Source: Ruminococcus sp. (GTDB taxonomy: Bacteria > Bacillota > Clostridia > Oscillospirales > Ruminococcaceae). From it: a stretch of 64,000 bases of DNA. The notes under the pieces were generated by a model. The model did no database searches. It was not told the origin of the DNA and worked only from the letters and a program-made list of their open reading frames with translations. Numbering within the stretch: the first letter of the stretch is position 1; each line of letters begins with the position of its first letter. The position numbers and the translations under genes are program-made. Positions 1 through 7,190 of the stretch are shown here, piece after piece. The stretch is taken from positions 1 to 64,000 of the forward strand of contig JAIDUG010000007.1 of NCBI GenBank assembly GCA_029060305.1, in the 5' to 3' direction.

Positions 1-17
1 CCGAAAGTGACTTAATT

Positions 18-46
18 ATTATATCACAACCTGTCCGATTTGTCAA
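18..46 (-). promoter_or_regulatory. Sigma-A promoter reading left out of the window
   Basis: On the minus strand TTGACA (46-41) and TATAAT (23-18) are separated by 17 nt and preceded by TGTGA. Both hexamers are perfect consensus. It points out of the window, presumably into genes of the element carrying the integrase. Confidence 0.7.
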
Positions 47-114
47 GAGTTTTTCAAAAACTTTTTTCAATTTTTTTCGGATTCTGATTTACTGTCATAT
101 CCGACAGCTTTATT

Positions 115-143
115 ATTATATCATTGTTTTCCTGAAAAGTCAA
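115..143 (-). promoter_or_regulatory. Second leftward sigma-A promoter
   Basis: TTGACT (143-138) and TATAAT (120-115) are spaced by 17 nt on the minus strand, between the integrase stop (199) and the window edge. Downstream, around 93-108, is the imperfect palindrome CTGTCATATCCGACAG, and a related CCTGTCCGATT lies at 30-40 near the other promoter. These could be repressor sites, which is inference. Confidence 0.55.
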
Positions 144-198
144 GCAGAAAATATTACATATTTTTACATATTATTTTGTATAATTTGACAATCATTGA

Positions 199-1215
199 TT
201 AATTTTTTTGTTTCTGTTCTGAAATGATTTCATTGAAAAAATCGTCTATTTTATTGTCTACTGCCTGACGTTCAGCGGTGAAAGTGTGCTGATATACCGA
301 CTTCATAACACTGGTTGACGACCACCCGCCACGCTCCATAGCATACTTGTCCGGCACGCCCAAAGCAAGCATTACAGAAGCATTGAGGTGTCTCAAATCG
401 TGAAAACGTATATGTTCAATATCGTTATTTTTCAATACCTTACAGAAACGTTCATATATAGCGGAACGGCTCAAAGTGGTAATATATTCACCGTCTGCCT
501 GCTCAATCAGATTGAGTATATAATCGGGAAGTCTGAGCTGTCGGCGACTTGCCACCGTCTTTGTTTCTTCTTTTACTATGTCACGCCCCTCAACTGTCAC
601 TATTACACGGTTTATCGTCAGAACGCCGTTCTTTATATCACATTTCCTTATTCCACGTATTTCCGAAACCCTTAATCCCTGCCATATAGCAAGCAGACAC
701 GGCAACTCCACTTCAGTACCCTTTACAGCCTGTACGATTTTATCCACGTCCGGAAAACTTTTTATTTTCTTCTGTATTTTCGGGAGCGTCGTTCTTAAAC
801 GGATTTCAGGAGCATAGACGTTGACAACGCTTGCAAGCAGACTATGTGCATTATACAATGTTTTCGGTGATTTTTTAAGTGCCAGTCTGTTGAAATGTTT
901 CTGTACAGTTTCCGGTGAAAGCTGTTCAATCGGTATGTCACATAATTCCGAAAGATTATTTCGCTTTATTTCCTTATAACAATTTACTGTAGTAGGTGAA
1001 AGTATATTTTCCTTGCTTGATATATACTCATCAACAGCCTCACCGACTGTAAGACCGTTTTTCTGACGGTCTTTTTCCTTTACAAGAAAATGTGTAGCCA
1101 TATACTCTGCTTCCTTTTTTGTTTCAGCAGTGAAAGACTTACATTTCCTTTCGCCGTTTACTGTATAGTAGGCTCTCGCTCTCCAGTGACCTGAGGGTAA
1201 CTTTTTTGCTTTCAT
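199..1215 (-). CDS. Tyrosine-type site-specific recombinase (integrase)
   Basis: A 338-aa phage/ICE-type integrase that catalyses recombination between att sites. Residues 1-55 look like an arm-type DNA-binding domain, 56-150 a SAM-like core-binding domain, and 165-325 the catalytic domain. The catalytic set is visible: R182 (GLRVSE), H272 and R275 (FHDLRH), W298 (GGW) and nucleophile Y308 (VYQHT). It lies about 145 bp from the 3' end of tRNA-Arg, the classic position for an integrase using that tRNA as attachment site; because the tRNA 3' end faces left, the element should extend left beyond the window. It has its own consensus promoter at 1264-1292. The subgroup (prophage, ICE or island) cannot be told from this gene alone. 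Confidence 0.93.
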   Translation of the reverse strand: MKAKKLPSGHWRARAYYTVNGERKCKSFTAETKKEAEYMATHFLVKEKDRQKNGLTVGEAVDEYISSKENILSPTTVNCYKEIKRNNLSELCDIPIEQLSPETVQKHFNRLALKKSPKTLYNAHSLLASVVNVYAPEIRLRTTLPKIQKKIKSFPDVDKIVQAVKGTEVELPCLLAIWQGLRVSEIRGIRKCDIKNGVLTINRVIVTVEGRDIVKEETKTVASRRQLRLPDYILNLIEQADGEYITTLSRSAIYERFCKVLKNNDIEHIRFHDLRHLNASVMLALGVPDKYAMERGGWSSTSVMKSVYQHTFTAERQAVDNKIDDFFNEIISEQKQKN

Positions 1216-1263
1216 TTTTTCATCTCCAATTTTATAAATTCATATTTTGAAAATCTTTCCTTG

Positions 1264-1292
1264 ATTATATCACATATATTTACTTTTGTCAA
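1264..1292 (-). promoter_or_regulatory. Promoter of the integrase gene
   Basis: TTGACA (1292-1287), a 17-nt spacer ending in TGTGA, and TATAAT (1269-1264) on the minus strand, about 50 bp upstream of the integrase start. A perfect consensus is unusual for an integrase and suggests either constitutive expression or control by a repressor not encoded here. Confidence 0.75.
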
Positions 1293-1310
1293 CTTTATAT
1301 CAGACACAAA

Positions 1311-1355
1311 AGAAAAACTGCTGTAAACCGGATTCTTCCGGAATACAACAGTTTT
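1311..1355 (-). terminator. Intrinsic terminator after tRNA-Arg
   Basis: On the minus strand AAAACTG (1355-1349) pairs with CAGTTTT (1320-1314), with an inner CCGG/CCGG stem, followed by a T-rich tail. It lies 6 bp beyond the tRNA CCA and separates tRNA transcription from the integrase promoter. Confidence 0.75.
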
Positions 1356-1360
1356 CATTG

Positions 1361-1436
1361 TGGTACGCCTGACAGGAGTCGAACCTGTGACACATGGCGT
1401 CGGAGGCCACTGCTCTGTCCACTGAGCTACAGACGT
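1361..1436 (-). tRNA. tRNA-Arg, anticodon CCG
   Basis: A 76-nt cloverleaf on the minus strand including an encoded CCA. The acceptor stem is ACGTCTG paired with CAGGCGT. The anticodon arm is GTGGC-CTCCGAC-GCCAT, whose loop gives anticodon CCG (codon CGG). The T arm is ACAGG-TTCGACT-CCTGT and the D arm GCTC..GAGC. The adjacent integrase suggests that the tRNA 3' end serves as an attachment site. It has its own promoter at 1456-1484. Confidence 0.95.
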
Positions 1437-1455
1437 TTAAAAAATGTTCCATATT

Positions 1456-1484
1456 ATTATATCACAAACTCTTGTAATTTGCAA
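1456..1484 (-). promoter_or_regulatory. Promoter of tRNA-Arg
   Basis: Minus-strand TTGCAA (1484-1479), a 17-nt spacer ending TGTGA, and TATAAT (1461-1456), 20 bp before the tRNA. It overlaps the divergent promoter at 1472-1500, so the two cannot easily be occupied by polymerase at once. Confidence 0.7.
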
Positions 1485-1500
1485 GTGTTTATGATATAAT
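1472..1500 (+). promoter_or_regulatory. Promoter of the papain-like gene
   Basis: TTGTAA (1472-1477), 17-nt spacer, TATAAT (1495-1500), followed by an AGGGGG ribosome binding site before the ATG at 1530. Confidence 0.65.
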
Positions 1501-1529
1501 TTATAAAAGAAAATTTTCAGGGGGACATT

Positions 1530-2105
1530 ATGAACGAATATATTTACCTTATTATAGCACAAACAGGCACTGCTCCTGCTCGATTCTTCAGGTTCTTTAC
1601 CCGAAAACCTTATAACCACGTTTCGCTTTCAGGCGATATAAACCTTTCAGAAATGTATAGTTTCTGCCGTACATACAGACCGTTTCCGCTTCCTGCCACC
1701 TTTAACCGTGAAATAGTCGGCGAAGGTACTCTCGGACAGTTTGAATTTATACCGTGCGAAATATACCGTATTCCTGTTACCGCTGAACAGAAACAGATGT
1801 ATAATCAGGTAATACAGCACTTTGTACAAAACAGACGTATATATTCATATAACCTGCTCGGACTGCTTGCTGTCTATTTCAATGTTGAGTGGAAACGTGA
1901 GAGAAGTTTTGTCTGTTCACAGTTTGTGGCATACACTATGGACAAAATAGGTATACCGCTTGAAAAGCCTTTCTGTCTGTACAAACCCGACGACTTCCGG
2001 AATTTCCCTAATGCTACTCTCATATATTCCGGTGAACTCAACCACTTCTATTACGATATGCAGTCACAGGTTACTACTCATAAAAGAAATGCAATAAGCC
2101 ATTGA
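1530..2105 (+). CDS. NlpC/P60-like (YiiX/YebB type) papain-fold protein
   Basis: A 191-aa soluble protein. It has the circularly permuted NlpC/P60 pattern in which the histidine precedes the cysteine: H30 in KPYNHVSL and C129 in FVCSQFVA. Proteins of this family are cysteine peptidases or amidases, or acyltransferases; the substrate is unknown. There is no signal peptide, so it probably acts in the cytoplasm. It is a single-gene unit with its own promoter at 1472-1500. Its last 42 bp overlap the convergent small gene ending at 2064. Confidence 0.7.
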   Translation: MNEYIYLIIAQTGTAPARFFRFFTRKPYNHVSLSGDINLSEMYSFCRTYRPFPLPATFNREIVGEGTLGQFEFIPCEIYRIPVTAEQKQMYNQVIQHFVQNRRIYSYNLLGLLAVYFNVEWKRERSFVCSQFVAYTMDKIGIPLEKPFCLYKPDDFRNFPNATLIYSGELNHFYYDMQSQVTTHKRNAISH

Positions 2106-2366
2106 CCTTATATCATCTGAGGAAAGCAGATATGACACAAAATAAAAGTCACTTTCCGGAGAGAGTATTTCCGTACTGAAACTTACTTCATTTTCAAGAA
2201 TACTTACGGAAGCTTTGTTTCCGTCTATGACTATGCTTGCAGGAGCTATTTTTTCCTCCGATAACCTGTTATAAGAGTTACTGCAAGATTCAAGAAACAT
2301 ATAAACTCCGGCAGTCAGCAGAAGATAGAAAAATATCACTCTGACTGCTGTTTTCTTTTTACGCAA
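2064..2366 (-). CDS. Small membrane-anchored protein downstream of spoIIP
   Basis: A 100-aa protein that I do not recognise. Residues 1-8 are basic and 9-28 form one hydrophobic segment (signal anchor or uncleaved signal peptide), followed by a polar outer domain. The start lies 2 bp beyond the spoIIP stop, so the two are probably co-transcribed and possibly co-expressed in the forespore or mother cell (inference). The 3' end overlaps the convergent gene at 1530-2105 by 42 bp. Confidence 0.6.
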   Translation of the reverse strand: MRKKKTAVRVIFFYLLLTAGVYMFLESCSNSYNRLSEEKIAPASIVIDGNKASVSILENEVSFSTEILSPESDFYFVSYLLSSDDIRSMAYCISFMSSNL

Positions 2367-2368
2367 TG

Positions 2369-3529
2369 TTAATTTCCCTCTTTCATTGAATTAAGTAAAC
2401 GTCCCAGAGAGTTGCCGATAAGCTGTCCGGAATACTGCACCTGCTCAAGAGTGTTTCCGTGAGAGCCGACCTCTATCAAAAGACTTCCCGTTGTCAAATC
2501 CTGATTATAGTGACGGTAATCAAAAAGTATGGGGCGTGTGAATCCCGAATAGTCGTTTTCAAGTCTTTCCTGCAATCTGCACGCAAAATGGAAGTTCTTC
2601 ATAAAATCAGGCATACCCAAAGTGCCGTCATCACAACCGGATATTATCATAATCTGAGCAGCTTCTTTTCCGTTGACCTCAACAAATGGCTGATATGCCA
2701 CACCCTCGCCGGAAACAGCGTCCCTGTGAATATCCAGTACAACTTTTATACTCGGATATTGTTCAAGTATCGGGAGAATAGTTTCCCTGCTCCTGCCGTA
2801 AGAACCGTTATACGACGGATAATCATGAATTTCCTTTGCGTGAATAACGCCTATTCCTTGTGCCTCAAGTTCCGCCTGTATAGCATTTCCAACCATAATC
2901 ATATTCTTTGTTTCGTCAGTTGTACGATAATTGAAATTTGCATCATAGAAGTCACGCACATAAGGCTCGAAACTTTCCGTTGTGTGAGTGTGGTATATAA
3001 GTACAAGCGGTTCAGAAGTATCTTCAACAGTAAAGTCCGCACCGCACCTGCTCTCAGAAAGCAGAGTTTCATTCGGAATGGAAGTCTGATTGTTAACCTG
3101 TCCGCCGTTGTCAAGGTCAAAAAAAGAGTTTCCGCTGTACTTACCGTAAGTTGTCCGCACTATTGAACCGCCTGCTGTCCACGAATTTTCAGACGGATAG
3201 GGCTTGTCACCAGCGTTTTCAGATACAACGTCAAGAGGGTTTTCGGTTTCCGTCAAAACGTCAGTACTGTCTTCCTTTTCTTCTTTTTTACCGTCACCCT
3301 CAGAAGTCCTTGAATCTTTTTCTTTTGTAGTTGTCTGAACGGTTGTTTCCGTAACTGCTGTAACAGTTGTACTTTCAGCGTTGTTGTCAATGCTTATACT
3401 GCCCATTCTGTCGAAAAAGACCTTGATTTTCGGAATACACTTTGCGGAAACGGCTATCACCACCGGACAAATCAATAATACACAGATTTTTACAACAGCA
3501 GTAATTTTTCTTCTCCTGTAACGTGTCAT
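2369..3529 (-). CDS. spoIIP: Stage II sporulation protein P (SpoIIP)
   Basis: SpoIIP is the peptidoglycan amidase/endopeptidase of the SpoIID-SpoIIM-SpoIIP complex that thins septal wall to drive engulfment. The 386-aa protein has an N-terminal transmembrane helix (about 8-28), a Thr/Glu-rich linker (about 50-110) and a C-terminal catalytic domain. Family motifs are visible: YHTHTTESF with zinc-ligand histidines, LDIHRDA, and LLIEVGSHGNT near the C-terminus with a catalytic glutamate. The start follows GAGGTG. It is divergent from the deacetylase gene at 3631, and a small membrane-protein gene follows it immediately. Confidence 0.93.
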   Translation of the reverse strand: MTRYRRRKITAVVKICVLLICPVVIAVSAKCIPKIKVFFDRMGSISIDNNAESTTVTAVTETTVQTTTKEKDSRTSEGDGKKEEKEDSTDVLTETENPLDVVSENAGDKPYPSENSWTAGGSIVRTTYGKYSGNSFFDLDNGGQVNNQTSIPNETLLSESRCGADFTVEDTSEPLVLIYHTHTTESFEPYVRDFYDANFNYRTTDETKNMIMVGNAIQAELEAQGIGVIHAKEIHDYPSYNGSYGRSRETILPILEQYPSIKVVLDIHRDAVSGEGVAYQPFVEVNGKEAAQIMIISGCDDGTLGMPDFMKNFHFACRLQERLENDYSGFTRPILFDYRHYNQDLTTGSLLIEVGSHGNTLEQVQYSGQLIGNSLGRLLNSMKEGN

Positions 3530-3630
3530 TTACTCACCTCATTATTATTTCCGTTTAAATCAATTATATTCCGGTTTGTCCTGAAATATTTCTGTTGCGT
3601 AAAGCATATCATTTAAAGAGGTGATTTGTT

Positions 3631-4509
3631 ATGTATGAATGTCGCAGTGCAAAACGTTTTTTCGGACTTATTCTTATGGATATATTTGTATTTTCATTGT
3701 GTGCGGTTTTCTTCTTTATCGGAAAAAGCCTTTTCATGTCATCAGCAGGAGAAGATTCTGACAGCTCAGTATTTATGCCGGTGATAATGTACCATAGTGT
3801 TTATAACGGCAGTCCGGAAGAATACATAGTCACGCCCACGCAGTTTGAAAACGACCTTTCGTGGCTTTCCGAAAACGGCTGTACTTCCGTAACTGCACAA
3901 CAGCTTACAGACTATGTGAACGGTATCGGAGAACTTCCCGAAAAACCTGTTATGATTACACTTGACGACGGCTGTTATAATAATCTTTCAGACGTTCTGC
4001 CTCTGCTCGAAAAATACGATATGCACGCTGTAGTGTCTGTAGTAGGACAGTATACTGATGTCACCGCACCGAATGACCCACATATTCCGGCATATTCATA
4101 CTTGACGTGGGAGGATATTCAGCACCTTACTGCTTCCGGACACGTTGAAATCGGCAACCACACTTACAATATGCACTCTTTCAAAGGTACACGTCAGGGG
4201 TGTTCAATCAATGACGGAGAGACGGAAGAACAGTACAGAAAATTATTAATGGAAGACCTCAGCAGAATGCAGAATGAAATTCACCGCAATACAGGAACAC
4301 TTCCTATAGTATTTGCCTATCCTTTCGGATTCAGAAGTGCAGAGTCAACGCCTGTTATCCGTGAACTCGGATTCACAATAACGCTTACGTGTACGGAAAA
4401 ACCAAACTACATAACAAGAGACCCTGATTGTCTTTACGGTCTTAACCGTTACAACAGAAGTGGTTTCTACTCGACTAACGAATATATGAATAAAATTTTC
4501 AAGGAATGA
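3631..4509 (+). CDS. Membrane-anchored polysaccharide deacetylase (NodB domain)
   Basis: A 292-aa extracytoplasmic deacetylase of the CE4/NodB family, which remove N- or O-acetyl groups from peptidoglycan or polysaccharide using a divalent metal. An N-terminal transmembrane segment (about 10-31) anchors it. Key residues are D112 and D113 (LDDG) and the metal histidines H177 and H182 (GNHTYNMH). AYPFGF is the expected downstream motif. A GAGGTG Shine-Dalgarno precedes the ATG. A DUF2752 gene follows after 4 bp. Location opposite spoIIP hints at, but does not prove, a role in spore or cell-wall remodelling. Confidence 0.88.
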   Translation: MYECRSAKRFFGLILMDIFVFSLCAVFFFIGKSLFMSSAGEDSDSSVFMPVIMYHSVYNGSPEEYIVTPTQFENDLSWLSENGCTSVTAQQLTDYVNGIGELPEKPVMITLDDGCYNNLSDVLPLLEKYDMHAVVSVVGQYTDVTAPNDPHIPAYSYLTWEDIQHLTASGHVEIGNHTYNMHSFKGTRQGCSINDGETEEQYRKLLMEDLSRMQNEIHRNTGTLPIVFAYPFGFRSAESTPVIRELGFTITLTCTEKPNYITRDPDCLYGLNRYNRSGFYSTNEYMNKIFKE

Positions 4510-4513
4510 TAAT

Positions 4514-4882
4514 ATGTCAAAAATAAAAAGAATTATAATTCTTTCCGCACCGGTCATTGCAATTCCGTCTGTATGGCTTTTAACTGTTGCTTTCAGGAAA
4601 TATATGATTCCGTGTCCTGTAAATTTTTTCACAGGAATATACTGCATAGGTTGCGGAGGCACTCGCTGTATAGAGGCTTTAATGAAATGTCGTCCGTTGC
4701 TTGCTATGCGACAGAATTTCATAGTTTTTTCGGGAACGGTATTTTTATTATTGCTATGGATTCAGTTTGCAACAGGAAAAAAACTAATCCCCGAAAACCG
4801 CTTTTTTTACATAACGGTAACGGGGATTTTAATTATTTACGCTGTCTTAAGAAATTTCATTCCGGAGATTGCACCTGTATAA
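4514..4882 (+). CDS. DUF2752 family membrane protein
   Basis: A 122-aa protein with an N-terminal helix, the Cys/Gly motif YCIGCGGTRC (family signature CPxCGxTR), and two further hydrophobic helices (about 70-90 and 98-116). DUF2752 proteins have no established function. It starts 4 bp after the deacetylase stop, so is in the same operon. Its 3' end overlaps the convergent DUF4190 gene by 46 bp. Confidence 0.75.
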   Translation: MSKIKRIIILSAPVIAIPSVWLLTVAFRKYMIPCPVNFFTGIYCIGCGGTRCIEALMKCRPLLAMRQNFIVFSGTVFLLLLWIQFATGKKLIPENRFFYITVTGILIIYAVLRNFIPEIAPV

Positions 4883-5436
4883 CCGAGTTCAACAAGTTCC
4901 TCACCGTCATCACGTGAAAAATCAGGAATTTTCGGATTATCAGGATTTGACGGTATTGACTGAATACCATTGGACTGTCTGTATATCTGTATAAATATTT
5001 CAAAGAAACCGTCAAAGTCATCACACTGAAAAGTCTGCCAGTACTTATCGTACTCAGGACTGCGGTATTTTTCAAACTGTTCAGGAATATTTCCGTTTTC
5101 CTCAAATTCGGAAATAATCGCAACGTCATTTTGTATGAAGTATTCCATATCCGGATATATTTTCACAAATACAGCGGTAAACAGTCCGAATATAATCATT
5201 GAAACTGTTGATATTACTATACCGGCTATTGCAAGAGGTTTAGCACCTTGTTTTTTCGCAAGTGAAACTGTTCCCATAATAATTGAAACAGGTGAAAATA
5301 TGAAACTGCACGACAAGGCACAGAAAAGAACGTTTATAAGGCTTATCACAAACGACCCTACAGCAAGACCGGTTTTCAGGGATTCAGGAATTTTTTCAAA
5401 GTCCTGATTATTGTCATAATAAAAATCTTCGTTCAT
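4837..5436 (-). CDS. DUF4190 domain membrane protein
   Basis: A 199-aa protein with two transmembrane helices in a DUF4190-like hairpin (about 25-80): GLAVGSF, a Pro-containing turn, then a basic KKQGAKPLA loop and AIAGIVIS. The C-terminal half is polar and acidic and probably outside the membrane. Function unknown. It starts 12 bp after the metA stop on the same strand and is likely the last gene of that transcript; it converges on the DUF2752 gene. Confidence 0.7.
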   Translation of the reverse strand: MNEDFYYDNNQDFEKIPESLKTGLAVGSFVISLINVLFCALSCSFIFSPVSIIMGTVSLAKKQGAKPLAIAGIVISTVSMIIFGLFTAVFVKIYPDMEYFIQNDVAIISEFEENGNIPEQFEKYRSPEYDKYWQTFQCDDFDGFFEIFIQIYRQSNGIQSIPSNPDNPKIPDFSRDDGEELVELGYTGAISGMKFLKTA

Positions 5437-5447
5437 TCGTTACTCCT

Positions 5448-6395
5448 TTAAAGTGCTGTTTCCCAGTTCCAGTTACGAATAACCAGCTCGTCCAGATTGT
5501 AGGGAGTTTTCTGATAAACGCAGTAATTAAGCCAGTTGGAAAACATAAGATTGGCTGTACATCTCCACGAAAAAACAGGGGTATTTTCGGGATTGTCGTC
5601 CGGAAAATAGTTGTAGGGTATCTGAATATCAATACCCTTTTTAACGTCCCTGAAATATTCGTTAGCAATCGTGTCACGGTCGTATTCAGAATGACCGGTA
5701 ATGAAATATTGTCGTCCGTTTTTGTTTGCAACTATGTGTACGCCGGAAATTTCAGAAGATGTGAGAATTTCAAGCTGAGGTATCTTTTCAATATCTTCAC
5801 GGCGGACTTCTGTATTTCGTGAATGAGGAACAAGAAACACGTCGTCAAATCCGCAGAGTATACGGCAGTTTTCAACTTCTGCACGGTGCGGAAAGATTCC
5901 AAACATTTTTTTATCAAGGGTGTATTTCGGTACGCCGAAATGATAGTAAAGACCTGCCTGTGCCGCCCAGCATATATAAAGTGAAGAATAAACGTGTGTT
6001 TTAGACCATTCCATAATCTGTGTTATTTCATGCCAGTAGTCCACCTGCTCATATTCGAGGAGTTCCACCGGTGCGCCGGTAATAATCATTCCGTCATAAC
6101 GGTTATCCTTTATTTCGTCAAATTTTTTATAGAAAGATTCAAGATGATGTCGGGAAGTGTTTTTTGAGATGTGTGAAGCCATTTGTACAAGGTCTATATC
6201 AAGCTGTATGGGTGTATTGCTGAGAAGTCTCATCAGCTGACTTTCAGTTTCAATTTTTTTCGGCATAATGTTCACAATGACAAATTTCAGCGGTCGTATA
6301 TCCTGACGTTCCGCACGTTCTTTTGACATAACAAATATGTTTTCTTCTCCAAGCGTTCTGAATGCCGGAAGTTCTGAAGAAATGCGTATGGGCAT
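5448..6395 (-). CDS. metA: Homoserine O-acetyltransferase (MetA family)
   Basis: MetA acylates the homoserine hydroxyl in the first committed step of methionine synthesis. The 315-aa protein has the catalytic Cys142 (YICWAAQAG), His235 and Glu237 (GHSEYD). Residue 111 is Glu (TGAPVELL); published work on Bacillus and Escherichia MetA shows that Glu111 favours acetyl-CoA and Gly111 favours succinyl-CoA, so acetylation is predicted even though databases often name such genes succinyltransferase. It lies between rluB and the DUF4190 gene with short gaps; no S-box or T-box leader is visible immediately upstream, unlike metK. Confidence 0.93.
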   Translation of the reverse strand: MPIRISSELPAFRTLGEENIFVMSKERAERQDIRPLKFVIVNIMPKKIETESQLMRLLSNTPIQLDIDLVQMASHISKNTSRHHLESFYKKFDEIKDNRYDGMIITGAPVELLEYEQVDYWHEITQIMEWSKTHVYSSLYICWAAQAGLYYHFGVPKYTLDKKMFGIFPHRAEVENCRILCGFDDVFLVPHSRNTEVRREDIEKIPQLEILTSSEISGVHIVANKNGRQYFITGHSEYDRDTIANEYFRDVKKGIDIQIPYNYFPDDNPENTPVFSWRCTANLMFSNWLNYCVYQKTPYNLDELVIRNWNWETAL

Positions 6396-6429
6396 ACAAA
6401 ATCGCTCCTTTCATAATTAAAATATGTTT

Positions 6430-7161
6430 TTAGTTTTCCTTGCCGATTGCGTTACGCAATGCACGGAGTTCTTCAGCAGTAAGTTCACGCCAAGTACCAG
6501 GTTTCAGCATACCGAGTTTTAAAGGTCCTATGCTTATACGGCGCAGACGTGCCACTTCAAGACCCACAGCTTCACACATTTTTCGTATCTGCCTGTTTCT
6601 GCCCTCTCTTATTGTAATCAGCAATACAACTCTTCCCTGCTCCTTTTCCTTTACGACTACGGTTGCAGGAAGAGTTTTTTTGCCGTCAATATCCACGCCC
6701 TCAGAGAGTTTAACAAGCTGTTCGTCAGAAATATCCGGTCTTACGGTTACACGGTAAGTCTTTGATATGTGACGGCTGGGGTGCATAATGCTGTTAGCGA
6801 AATCGCCGTCATTGGTGAAAAGCAAAAGACCCTCTGAATTTCTGTCAAGCCTTCCGACAGGGTAAACACGTTCTTCAACATCGCCGATTAAGTCCATAAC
6901 GCAACGCCTGTCAAGTTCGTCAGAAACGGTTGTGACGTAACCTCTCGGCTTGTTAAGCATAATATATACTAAATTTTTCTTTCTTTGCATATAGAGACGT
7001 TCACCGTCAACGGTCACAATATCCTTGAAACCGCACTTGTCACCGAGTTTAACAGGTCTGCCGTTTACTTTTACCCTGCCTTGTACAATCATTTCTTCTG
7101 CCTTACGGCGTGAACAGTAACCGCTGTCCGCAATCATTTTCTGAATCCTTATTTTTTCCAC
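6430..7161 (-). CDS. rluB: 23S rRNA pseudouridine synthase, RluB/RsuA family
   Basis: It converts a specific 23S rRNA uridine (2605 in E. coli) to pseudouridine. The 243-aa protein has an N-terminal S4 RNA-binding domain (about 3-60, RIQKMIADSG..SRRKAEEMI) and a synthase domain with catalytic Asp in GRLDRNSEGLL. Translation starts at GTG with AAGGAG 10 nt upstream. The neighbours dacF, gerW, scpB and scpA on the same strand are a conserved Clostridia arrangement. Confidence 0.92.
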   Translation of the reverse strand: MEKIRIQKMIADSGYCSRRKAEEMIVQGRVKVNGRPVKLGDKCGFKDIVTVDGERLYMQRKKNLVYIMLNKPRGYVTTVSDELDRRCVMDLIGDVEERVYPVGRLDRNSEGLLLFTNDGDFANSIMHPSRHISKTYRVTVRPDISDEQLVKLSEGVDIDGKKTLPATVVVKEKEQGRVVLLITIREGRNRQIRKMCEAVGLEVARLRRISIGPLKLGMLKPGTWRELTAEELRALRNAIGKEN

Positions 7162-7190
7162 TCTGAAATTCTCCTTTTTTAAATATTCAC

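Noticed and set aside
1216-1360. Attachment-site direct repeat within the window
   Set aside because: No second copy of the tRNA 3' end was seen; the partner site should be outside.
2459-3166. Plus-strand reading frame of 235 codons
   Set aside because: Antisense shadow of spoIIP; composition is not protein-like and no ribosome site precedes it.
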